Source: Tilletiopsis washingtonensis (lineage: Eukaryota; Basidiomycota; Exobasidiomycetes; Entylomatales). From it: a DNA stretch of 64,000 nt. Where the stretch lies: NCBI RefSeq assembly GCF_003144115.1, contig NW_020312004.1, positions 180,269 through 244,268 on the forward strand. The letters are read 5' to 3'. The translations under genes and the position numbers were made by a program. How positions within the stretch are numbered: position 1 is the first letter of the stretch; the number at the start of each line of letters is the position of its first letter. A model generated the notes under the pieces. It saw only the letters and a list, made by a program, of their open reading frames with translations, made no database searches and was not told the DNA's origin. Positions 47,028 to 57,800 of this stretch are shown here, piece after piece.

Positions 47028-49141
47028 TCACCGCGTGCTCGGCTTGTTGGGTATCGCGCCACCGCCGGCAGCGGCGAGCATGAGCAGCTCCGTGCGGCGC
47101 CGCTCGCGCATGCGCTCGATGCGCTGCAGCATGCCACTGCCGTCCGAGATCATGCCGCCCGCGGGCGTTGCGCCAAAGGCGGGTCCGGCCGCGGCCGAGG
47201 CGCCACTCGGCTTGCTCTCGGACTCGGCCGGCGGCGCATCGAGGCGGTGCCACAGCTCGTACATGCCGAGGATGTCCTGCACGATCTCGGCGATCTGCCG
47301 GATGTCGACGTTGAGTCCGGCCAGGAAGGTCAGCGCATCTGGCGGCGGCGCTGGTGGCGGCGGCAGCGGAGCTACTCGTGGAAGCTCGGCTGGCGCGGGC
47401 GCACCAGAGGGCATGGCGCTTGAGTCTGGCGGCGTCGACACGGCAGAGGAGGCGCCGGGCGAGTCGAGCGAGTACGCTGCACCGCCGGCAGAGCGTGGTG
47501 TTGTGCCGGCGCCGTGTTGCTGCGGAAAGGGCGTGCTGGGCGTCGAAGTGGCCGCGACACCTCCAGGCCGCACGGGCAGGTGCGCCGGTCGCATCGGCAG
47601 CGAGGCCAGACCGCGCAGACTCGAGCTGCCGGGCGCCGGCGAGGCGTGACTCGCAGACGGCGTGTAGGCGTACTGCGGTGACTGAGCGCTCCCTCCGCCG
47701 GGCGGCACGCCATTGCCCGCACGCCTCGACCCGCTGGCAGCCGCAGCGTGAGCTTGACCCGCGGCAGCCGACCGAACGGCGTGCTCTTCGCACGCATGCC
47801 GCCACTTGTCGCGCCGCGAGGCCATGAGCTGCACCGACTTGCTCATGCGCTGCCGCGATGTCGGATGCAGCAGCAGGCCGAGGTAGAGCGCGGCAATGGC
47901 GATGAGATGTGGCGGATAGAGCAGGCTGATGTCGGCGCGGTACGTATCGTTGAGCACGAACCAGGCGAATTGCAGCGCCGCCTCCTCGAGCTCTTCAAGG
48001 CGTGCCAGTGGCTGACCATCGTCTCCGCGAGTCAGCGCGGCTCGGTCGGCCTCCCACGCCTTGGCCTGCTCCTCGTCCAGCCCCGCCGCAGCAGCAGTCG
48101 CGCTCGCCATCTCGAGATCGACTCCGCCGCCATTACCGCTGCCGAAGCTCGTCTCGTTGAGACCTGGGATACCGAGGCCCAGCCCAACACCCGCCGCCTT
48201 GTCGGCACGCAGCAGCGCAGCCTTGCCGACGGAACCGGAGATGGCAAGCAGCGCGCGGTAAGGATGATGGACGATGAGATGGAAGTCCAGCTCCTCGAAG
48301 AGGTAGAACTCCATCTCTGCCAGCGCTGCGACGTCGCTAGGAAAGTCGGGATGACCCAACTCTGGGGACAGCAAGTCAGCAAAGGACACAGCTCTACATA
48401 CGAGCCTTACACACCAGTCCAGATCTTGTGCGCCTCTGCGATGACGGAGCGCACATGCACTGGCGTCTCCTCGACCTTGGCTGCGACATACACGCACGCC
48501 GTCGCCACGAGCGCCGGGTCCGTCGCGGCGTAGGCATTGGCCGAGCGGGCGTAGAAGCGGCGGAAGTAGATGCTCGCCGTGGCGGTGACGCGCTGCCGCA
48601 GATTCAGCCGCTTGGTGAGCGTGGCGATCACTGAGAGCATGCGTGTCAGCGGCGAGGCATTCCGGTCGCCCTCAAAGCGCATTGTCGACAAGCCTCTCCT
48701 GTCTAGGTCACGTCGCCGCCTCTGCGCTCCGCCCGCTACGCCCTCGCCGCTGTTCCACCTGACTCACTGTTGCACGCCCACACGCCAATGGCCGCCACCT
48801 CATCCGGATGCTCGGCATACCGCTCGTCCTCGGCGCGCGCCGTGGCCAGCTGTGCGCGAGTGAACAGCCAGTGGTTGCTGTGGGGTGTTGCGTCAGCACA
48901 CGCTGCCGGCAAGGGCGATGCCTCGAGGGATGGAGGGCCACGTCGCTCCAGCACGGCCAGCCTGCGATGGTTCAGAGCTGAGCGCACGGAGAGGGTCCAG
49001 CATAAGGCGCATTGCCGAGCTGCTCTGGCCCGCGCAGAGACCTCCACCATCGCTCCCTGCCCAAGCCACGCCGGTCCTGCATCTCTTCGTCCTCGCTGCA
49101 CATACGCACCACTGCGACGAGAGCCAGTAGTTGGACGCCAT
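47028..49141 (-). CDS. SSN8: Cyclin C, Mediator kinase-module subunit (SSN8/SRB11)
   Basis: Minus-strand exons 49141-49110, 48877-48768, 48702-48415 and 48361-47028; 587 residues. Cyclin C partners CDK8 in the Mediator kinase module and modulates RNA polymerase II transcription in the nucleus. Diagnostic features: the N-terminus MASNYWLSSQ then CNHWLFTRAQL, the cyclin-box core LTKRLNLRQRVTATASIYFR, TDPALVATACVYVAAKVEET, and EMEFYLFEELDFHLIVHHPY, then LLYPPHLIAIAALYLGLLLH. Between the two halves of the second cyclin fold about 75 residues are inserted, and the C-terminal 250 residues are Ser/Ala/Pro-rich, so the protein is nearly twice the size of yeast Ssn8. Exon 1 is only 32 nt and is followed by a 232-nt intron. 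The exon 2-3 join (CN to NRRG) is in a poorly conserved loop and less sure. Confidence 0.9.
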
Positions 49142-49829
49142 GGCTCCAAGCGCGGCGCCGCGCGACCCGCCGCACGCTGCAAACGGCCGAGCTGCTCGTC
49201 GAGTTGCACACTAGCAGCGCAGCCGAGGTGCCCGCATCCACCGGCTGGGGTGCGTGTGCGCGAGGCGCCGGCGGCGATCAGCGTGCGCGCGTGTGCGAGA
49301 GGCGAGGTGCGCCGGGCTGGCCGGAACTGTGAGGTGTTCCAAGGTGACGGACACGTCGCAAGATGCTTGAGCGTGGGTGCACGGCTCGCAAGCGATGCCT
49401 GGAGGGTGTGGTGGTTGAAAGCCAGGTGGAGTCGAGGGCGAGCGCGGCGTCGGACAGACAGACCGGGTGCTGTTCCCACGGGGCGCGGTCGCTTCCCGAC
49501 CATCCCGCCTGGACCGTGCGCACTCTTCTCCTCGCACTTCCTTTCACTTCACTTCAAGCTGCCAGCAGCTGCTCAGTGGCAAGACGCAAGGACGGGTGCA
49601 GCTCCAACTCTGCCTCAAGGTCCGCCTGCTCTGAGCTCTGACTTACACACTCATTCTCGTCAGTCCAGCCGCGCAGGGCCACGTCATGTCGAGCAGACCA
49701 GGCGCAGCGAGAGCTCCGAATCATCAACCGCGACATAGACTCTCTTCCTTCTTCCACCCTGCGTCGCAAGCGGGTCGCGCAAGATCAAGCATTCGTTACA
49801 CAAGCATTGCGAGGTCGTACCAGACAAGA
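49142..49829. other. Intergenic region, no gene recognised
   Basis: 688 bp between two minus-strand genes: promoter of cyclin C on the left, 3' end of ARPC1 on the right. Frames on both strands are short and biased. Confidence 0.5.
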
Positions 49830-51336
49830 TCAGGCCACGCGCATCGACGCGATGCCGCTGGCCAGCGCAGCCGCGCTGCCGGCCGCGGGTACGGCAAAGA
49901 TGCAGAGGCGGCCGTCGACGCCGCTGGTGCTGACGTGCGAGAGCTGCTGCGCGTCGCCCTTGTACGGCCGGATGGAGGTGATGGTGTTCTGGTGCGTCGT
50001 GTGCAGCTCGCCGTCGGCGCCCACGCTCGCGCCCGCCACGGCACCCAGGCCGCCGGCGACGCTGCCGCTGGCGCCGCTGCCGGCGCTGGCCGAGGGCGCA
50101 AACGACGAGGCAGCAGGCACGCCGCGCGCGTCGGCCGACTTGAAGCGGTTGAACGCCTCGTTGTTCAGGCGACCAGGGCCGCCAGGGGCGCGTGTGGGCA
50201 CGGGCGGCGCAGCAGCTCCGCCAGCGCCGCCCGCGAGCGCCGCAGCGTCGAGCGAGCGGTCCAGCTTCCAGCCGCCCTCGGCGCTGCCCGTGAAGAGCAT
50301 CGGCTGGCAGTCGTGCCCGGCGGCGACAAGCGAGCCGTTCGAGGCGAACTGCACCGACACATACGGCAGCGTCGGCGAGCGCAGTACGTGCACGGCGTGC
50401 GGCGGCGCGTCGGGGCCCGAGGGGTAGGCGATCGTCAGGGACGAGTCGTGGCCTGCGAGGTGGGTCAGCATGTGGCGAGACGGGGATGTGTGGACTGCGT
50501 TACTCACCGACGAACGCCAGCGCGTCGCCATCGGGCGAGAAGCTCACGCCGTGCACCCAGCCGCCAGCAGGCGTCTTCCACTCGCCGCACACAGTGCCGA
50601 ACGGCAGGCGCTCGCCCCACACGCTCGGCGCCGGCTTGGCGTCGATGCCCTTGATGAAGGCACTGAAGACGCGCGCCGTCATGTCGGCGCAGCCGGCCGC
50701 CAGCAGCACGTTGTTGGCGTGCCAGTCGAGCGAGAGGATCGTGCTGCGCAGCGGGCGTCGGATGTGCTTGGCGACCCACCAGTCGTTCTCGGCCTCGAAG
50801 GAGCACACGGAGATGATGCTGCGAGCGAAGGCGTGAGCGGCTGGGTGAAAAGAAAGGACAGGCAGGGTTCGAAGGCCGACACAGAGAGCTGCGTTACTGA
50901 TCCGTGCGCACTGCCTCTCAGGCCCTCCAGACCCGCGCAGCACTAACCGGGCACCCGAGGCGACGGCGAACTTGTCCTCGTTGGGGCTCCAGCGCACACA
51001 CGTGGCGGCGCGGTTGAGGCGCAGCAGCACGAGCGTCGGCTTCCACACCTCGGAGGCGCCGGCGCGCGGCACGGCGTCGGCGTCGCGCGTCCACACGTAC
51101 GCGTTGCGGTCCTGGCTGCACGTCACGAGGCGGTCGGTGTGCGGCGCCCAGTCGACGCTCGTCACGAGCTTGTCGTGCTCGGCGAGCGTGGCGGCGAGCG
51201 TCCATGCGCCGCCGGCGAGGGCGTAGATGAGCACCTCGTGCGAGTTGGGGCACACGGCGACGCGCGTGCGGTCGGCATTGAAGGCGTGCGCGGTGAGCGG
51301 GCCGAGGGAGAGGTGGTGCACGGTGGGCGCGGACAT
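49830..51336 (-). CDS. ARC40: Actin-related protein 2/3 complex subunit 1 (ARPC1/p40)
   Basis: Minus-strand exons 51336-50948, 50818-50508 and 50452-49830; 440 residues. ARPC1 is the WD40 beta-propeller subunit of the Arp2/3 complex that nucleates branched actin, for instance at endocytic patches. The start APTVHHLSLGPLTAHAFN, the repeats CPNSHEVLIY, HDKLVTSVDWAPHTDRLVTC, RNAYVWTRD, ATCVRWSPNEDKFAVASGAR, SVCSFEAENDWWVAKHIRR, STILSLDWHANNVLLAAG, ARVFSAFIKGID and VHGVSFSPDGDALAFVG-HDS are those of ARPC1 in order. Extra length compared with the usual 370-385 residues comes from a Gly/Ala/Ser-rich insert (about residues 315-395) before the last blade (HQNTITSIRPYKG). The gene is head-to-head with an endocytic scaffold gene. 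Confidence 0.93.
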
Positions 51337-51881
51337 GGCGGGCGAGGGTGTAGAGGTGAGATGCGGTGCAGTGCAGGGTGCGCGGCCAAGGACTAGCAGT
51401 CTACTCGACGGCGGATGGAGGTGAGGAGGAGGGGTGGGCCAGGCCGGGAGATGTCCGCATGCCTCCACGCCGGCGGGAGTCGCGCGCCGAGGCCGTGCGC
51501 AGGGAGCTTCAACTCGGCTGTAGTCGAGGGGTGCGGCCGTTGTACCTGCGAATACAGGCGGAGCACAGCCCCGGCGCAGTGTGACGATCGGCACGCTGCG
51601 CGGGAGCAGCGCCGGGGCAGCCGTTGTGCCTGTGCCGTGCGCGCGCTGGCAGCGTGCCGAGCCCGGCCCAGGCAAAGGCACCCCCGCCCGCTGCTGACGC
51701 GCGCTGCTGGCCTGTGCTGCTGGGTGGATGCTGCATCCGTCGCTCCACCTGGCGCCCTTCGTTCTTCTCACCCGCACCCCTCCAAGCGCATCGCATCCTC
51801 GCGCCTCACGCCCTCTCCACACCGGCCCACACACGCACTCCCGCCCGCCCGCCGCTAGGACCACACGCCGCCGCCGCAAGC
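51337..51881. promoter_or_regulatory. Divergent promoter, ARPC1 / intersectin-like scaffold
   Basis: 545 bp separate the two start codons and contain no gene I can support. The plus strand is C-rich with C/T tracts from about 51740 to 51880, forming the scaffold gene leader. The two genes act in the same process, so shared control is plausible. Confidence 0.55.
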
Positions 51882-54800
51882 ATGTACGGCGCCGGCCAGT
51901 GGGGCGGCCAGCAGGGCCAGCCGCAGCAGCAGGGCTACATGCAGCCGCAGATGACCGGCTATCCGCAGCAGCAGCAGGGCCAGTTCCAGCAGCAGCAGCA
52001 GCAGCGTCCGATGCAGCAGCAGGGCTTCATGCAGCCGCAGCAGACGGGCATGATGGGCATGCAGCCGCAGCAGACCGGCATGATGGGCGGCATGGGCATG
52101 GGCATGCAGCCGCAGGCAACGGGCATGGGCATGGGCGGCATGGGCATGGGCATGGGTGGCATGGGCCTGGGCGGTCCCGGCATGGCACAGCAGCGCTTCG
52201 GCGGCGGCGGCGCGCCGTCGCCCGGCATGCTCGGCCCTGGCGGCAGTGGCATGCTCGGCGGCCAGCAGCCCAACCGCTTCCTCTCGCCGTCGCCCGGCCT
52301 CGCGCCGCAGCAGACGGGCATGATGCGCCCGCAGCAGCAGCAAGGCCTCTCGCCGCAGATGACCGGCTACCCCGGCATGCAGCCGCAGCAGACGGGCCTC
52401 ATGCCGCAGATGACGGGCATGCCGATGGACCCGCGCATGCAGCTCATGAGCTCGCAGTTCCTGCCGGCGTCGCAGCCGTTCAGCGGCGGCGCACCGCTGG
52501 CGTCCAACATGAACTTCAGCAACGCCTCGATGCAGCCGGCCAACTTTCAGTCGAGCATCCAGACGCTCTCGCAGCAGCAGGCCGGCACGCGCGAGCCGCG
52601 CATCCCGTGGGCGCTCAGCAAGGAGGAGCGCAAGTCGTACGACGCCATCTTCCGTGCATGGGACCAGCAGGGCACCGGCTTCGTCTCGGGCGACGTGGCG
52701 CGCGAGGTCTTCGGGCAGAGCGGCCTCGACCAGGACCGCCTGATGCAGGTGTGGCACCTCTCCGACACGGAGAACCGCGGCAAGCTCAACCTCGCCGAGT
52801 TCCACGTTGCTATGGGCCTCATCTACCGCGGTGCGTGCCTAAGTACGCCTTTCGGAAGAGCCCTCCACTGACACGCTGCGCCCACAGCTCTGAACGGCAA
52901 CGACATGCCCAACGAGCTGCCGCCGGAGCTCATCCCGCCCTCGGCGCGCGACCTGTCGGAGAGCGTCGACTTCCTCAAGGACCTGCTCAAGCGCGACACC
53001 AACGTGCGCAACACGACGGGCCTCAACATTCCCGAGGCCGGCAGCAACTCCAACACGTCGTACTCCAAGACGCGCTCTTTCCACGAGAACCCCGTGGCGC
53101 CGGGCGCCGGCGGCGTGCCCAAGAAGGACGCCGCCGCGTACAAGCACGAGGACGGCTCCGCCACGAGCGGCTACAAGAGCAGCTCGCGCCATCTCGACCG
53201 GCGCACCGTGCGCTACGGCGGCGAGAGCGCTGCCGACGATCTCAGCGAGATGAAGCGCCAGCTGACGAGCACACAGCGTATGCTCGACGATGGCAACAAG
53301 TCCGACGACGACGACGATGCGCGCGAGCTCGAGCGCGAGATGGAGGAGCTGCGCTTCCGCATCCGCCGCGTGCAGGACGACATCGAGTACTACAACCGCC
53401 GCGGCGGCCGCGAGTCGGGCGAGAGCCGGCGCAAGGCCGAGCGCGAGCTCATGCACCTGCTGCACGAGCGCCTGCCGCTGCTCGAGAAGCGTCTCGAGGC
53501 CAAGGACGCCAAGAAGCGCGACCGCCGCCTCGACGAGAGCCGTGCGCGCGACCGCCGCAACGATGCCTCGTACAGCCGCGGCTCGGCGTACCGCGACTCG
53601 GACCGCGACTACTCGCGCAGCAGCTCTGCCGCGCAGGACCGCGACGACCGGGACCGCCGCGACGACCGCAGCCGCTACGACGACCGGGAGCGCGACCGCT
53701 ACGATGACCGCGAGCGCGACGACGAACGCCGTCGGCGAGACGATCGCGATGCGCGCCCGCGCAGCCCGGCGCCCGCACCACCCGCACCGCCGGCCCCAGT
53801 GGAGCGCGCCGCTCCGCCACCGCCGGCGCCAGCTGCTGCTCCTGCCGCTGCTGCTCCGCCACCGGCCGCCGGCCCGCCCAAGAACGCCACGCCCGAGGAG
53901 CGCCAGGCTTGGATCCGCGAGCAGGCGCAGAAGCGCATCCAGGAGCGCATGCGTGCCCTGGGCGCCGTCGCCCCCTCCTCAGCTCCGAGCGCGCCGGATC
54001 CGACTGTCGAGGCGCGGCTTGCAGCTGACAAGGCCGAGGCTGAGGCCCGCTCCGCTCAGGCCGACGAAGAGGCCCGCGTGCGCGAAGAGGCGCGCAAGGC
54101 TCGCATCGAAGAGCAGCGCCTCGAGCGCGAGAAAGTCGCCGTGCAGACGGTCAAGGCGGAGGTCGCCGAGCAGGCGGCCAGCGATGCGCCGCCGCCGCTC
54201 GCCGTCGTGCAGGCGGCCAAGGAGGAGATCAACGACCAGGAGGAGATGATCCGCCGGCGCGAGGAGGTGCTCAAGAAGGAGAAGGAGGAGCGCATGGCGC
54301 GCCTCAAGAAGCTCGAGGAGGAGGAGGCAGAGGCACAGCGGCAGGAAGAAGCCTTCAAGCAGAAGCAGAGCATGTTCGCCAGCAAGCCGGCTACAAGCTC
54401 GGCCCTGCCGGCACCGGCGCGCAAGGGCAAGGGCGGCCCGCCGCCGCCGCCGCCGTCGCGCAAGGCTGGCGCGTCTGCAGCTGCCTCGGCCGCTGCGCCG
54501 CCGCCTGCGCCGCCTGCTGCCCCGGCGGCTCCCACGCCGCCGGCTCCGCCGGCGCCGCCAGCTGCGCCCGAGGCACCTGCCGCCGCGCCCGGCTCCACGA
54601 ACCCGTTCCACCGCATGCAGGGCGGCGCGCCCGCTGCTGGTGCTGCAGCCGCAGCCAGCACGAATCCCTGGGCCGCATCGTCTCCCGGTGGCCTTCCCGC
54701 TCCCTCGCGCTCGGCGGCGCCATCCGCCCCTGCTGCGCCCGCGCCGCCGACATCGTCCGCCTTCCGCGCGCCCCCATCGCGCGCCGCGCCGGCCGACGAC

Positions 54801-57800
54801 GACTGGGGAGACTCGGACAAGGACGACGACGATGACGATGACCCGGACGGACCTGGCAGCAGCTCGCGCGCCACGAGACAGAACCTCGCCGCCGCGCTCT
54901 TCAGCGGCCTCGTCCCGCAGGCCACCGGCCGTGCCACGCCGCCGTCCGCTCCTGCCACGCCCAAGTCGGCACCGCCGCCGCCTGCCGCGCCGCCCGCACC
55001 ACCAGCTCCTCCGGCCGCCGCGGCGCCGCCTGCACCGCCTGCTCCTCCTGCTGCGCCTCCGGCCCCGCCGGCGCCTCCTGCTGGCGGCCCGCCGGTCTTT
55101 GGCGCGCCTGCGCCACCGCCGCCGCCGCCGGCCGCACCTTCCGGCCCCTTCGTGCCGCCGCCGGAGGCCGGCAACCGCGGAGCGCTCCTCGGCGCCATTC
55201 AGGGCGGCCTAAAGCTGCGCAAGGCCGTGACAGTGGACAAGTCTGGCCCGCTCGTGGCCGGTGCCGTCAAGGGCGACCCAGGCCCGCCGGTGCAGAAGTA
55301 CGTGCCGCCGCCGAGCCCTCCGCCTGCGCCCGCAGCGCCGATGGCTCCGGAGCCCAACTGGAACCGGCAGTCCGTCGACTGGGCCAACAACATGGCCGTC
55401 GACCAGATGAACGGCCAGAAGGCCAGCCTGCTGCCCGATGAGCCGTCGGTGCGCGAGGAGCCCGAGGACAGCGGCGACGAGGACGAGGCGCCCGAGGACC
55501 CCAACGGCCACAACCTGCCGGCCCTCAGCGTCGAGCCCCCGAACGGCGGCTACACACCTGCCGAGATCGACACGCCTGCGACTGCCGCAGCGGCTGAGGA
55601 CGCGACTGCTGCAGACCCCGAGGACCCGACGGCCGACTACGACCTCACGCAGTCTGTGCGCTGCCGCTCACTGTATGCGTACGAGGCACAGCGCGACGAG
55701 GACCTTGGCTTCGAGGAGCATCAGGTCATCATCGCGCACCCGGCCAAGGACGCCGGCGGCGACTGGTGGTACGGCACGCTGCTCTCCGGCGCCGCCGGCA
55801 CCAAGGGCACCTTCCCCAAGGCCTACGTGCAGCCTATCCAGCGTGAGTCCCACTCAATGCGCTGCCATCTGCACACTTCGCTGACCATCTCGTTACGACA
55901 GCTGCGCATGCCAAGGCGCTCTACGACTTCACAGGCTCTTCGGCCGAAGAGGCAAGCTTTACTGTCGGCCAAGAGCTCATCGTCGTGGACCAGGAGGACC
56001 CGGACTGGTGGCGTGTCGACCACGCGGACCAGATCCTCATCGCGCCGGCGGCCTACCTCGAGCTGAGTGGTCAGTAAGCTCGCAGTCCGCACCTCGCCCA
56101 GGCCACACACGCCACCTCTGTCCCCTCGCCTTGCCGCCTTCCTCCCTCCCCTCGCTTTCCCCCTTCCTCGACCGCTAGCTGCGGTAGGCCTTCGCGCTTG
56201 CACAGCGTGTGCTCGGGGCAGACTGGGGCGTTGGGTGCGCGTGCGCTTGGTGGCAGGAGAGGCGGAGCGGAGCTCGTGCGCATCTGCTCGCTGTCCCCCC
56301 CTTCGTGGGGGCGTGCGTGCAGTGCGGACGCGCTCTGCCTCCGTCTTTGCTTCCATGGCGTCTCCGCTCCCTGCCTCTCTCTGCTCTGGGCACACTGCTG
56401 AGACATGCCTTCTCCCCCTTGCCCTCCTCCCACATGTTCATCAAACCCGACACGCGCGCGTGAATTGATAGTCGCTCAACGAAGCGAGGTGCCCAAGCCG
56501 GCTGCTGGCAGCGCAAGCACGCCGCCTGCTGAGCCTGTGCCCGTTGCGGCCAGGCTGGCGGATGCGCCGAGCGCTGTAGCTGCGCCACCCGTGCTGGCAC
56601 CTCTGGCGCCCGAGGCCCGAGAGCTAAGCTCGCTGGGCAGCCCCGCAGACGTCCCCGACGTGCCGCCGCGGCTCGCCACGCCTCCGCCAGGCACGGACGA
56701 GGCGTTGCAGCAAGCGCTGCGCGAGTCGCAGCAGCAGCATGCGGCCCTCGAGCGTCTGCAGGACCCTGGCGAAGACGACGCGGCGGCGCTGCGTCAGGCT
56801 CTCGACGAGTCGCAGAAGGACGACCGCTTGCTGCGCGTGGCCCGAGCACGAGAGTGAGTTTGAGTCTGAACGGCATCGATGCTCGCACGCAAGGCTCACA
56901 TTCTGCCACCGCAGGGAGAAGGACCTTCAGCGGGCGCTGGAGCTGTCGCGACAGGCTGCGAGCACTCCGCCGCCTGCCGAGCCCGCTGCGCAGCTCAGCG
57001 CCTCCGAGCTGGTCGAGACGGCCGACGATGACGAAGACGACTCCTCTGATGAGTCGGCCACCGGCTGGACATCAAGCGAGGACGAGAGCGAGGAAGAGGA
57101 GGCCGCCGAGATCGAGACGGAGGAGACGCGCCGGCAGCGAGTCATGGAGCGGCTGCGCGTGCTCGAGGCTGCCGGTGTGATCGTGCGTAACGAGGACGAG
57201 ACAGCCGGCGGCGAGGACGGGGATGCAGCGGAGGGCAACGCTCCAATGCGGCGACGCAGCACAGTGCGTCGCAAGCCAGAGGCACCCGAGCGACGCAAAA
57301 CGGTGCGCCGGAACCGCAGCAAGAGTGCCCTCAAGCCTCGCCCCGAGCGGCCGCTGCCTCCGCCTCCCGCGCCGGTCGAGCCCGAGAAGCAGATCGACGA
57401 TGCGTACGACCGCTTCCAGCGCATGGCAGCCGAGGTGTCGCTGAGCCAGGAGTCGAGCGCAGCCGCCGTCACGTCGCCGAAGCGCGCTTCACGCCGGACC
57501 TCTGCTGGCCCTGGGGGCTCCGCGACGCCGCCGATGCCCTCGTCCCCGCCGCCAGAGAGCGCCTCCGCCGGATCGTCCAGGTTTGGCGCGGGAGAAGGCC
57601 GCACCTCGCACTTCCTCAGCACCATCAAGGGGCTCGGCTCGCGCAGAGGCGCCGCCAGTCCAGCCGAGCGCAAGGCGACGCCAACGATCTCCGGCCCGAT
57701 GGCGCTCGGCTCGCCTTCGCTCAACTCACTCTCGTCCGACGTGACAGAGGGCGGCTTTGCAGCCGAGCAAGCTGCCATGACGACGTCTGGCTGGGCCAGC

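Noticed and set aside
50855-50885. GGTTCGAA-like sequence resembling a tRNA B box
   Set aside because: It lies inside an ARPC1 intron, the following bases do not fit the B box, and no A box or cloverleaf could be traced at the proper distance.
51930-52420. Regular repeats considered as a CRISPR array or satellite
   Set aside because: The repeats are in frame, vary at synonymous positions and encode Gln/Met/Gly and PQxTG motifs; this is a eukaryotic coding region.
55843-56066. Continuous reading of the long scaffold frame past 55842
   Set aside because: The extension is Ser/Arg-rich nonsense; splicing 55842 to 55902 instead yields a clear second SH3 domain.
56405-56853. ATG at 56405 as the start of a separate RhoGEF gene
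   Set aside because: Possible, but the first 20 codons are Pro/Cys/Ser-rich without conservation, the domain order EH-SH3-DH-PH is known from intersectins, and a splice from the SH3 exon keeps frame. Kept only as an alternative.
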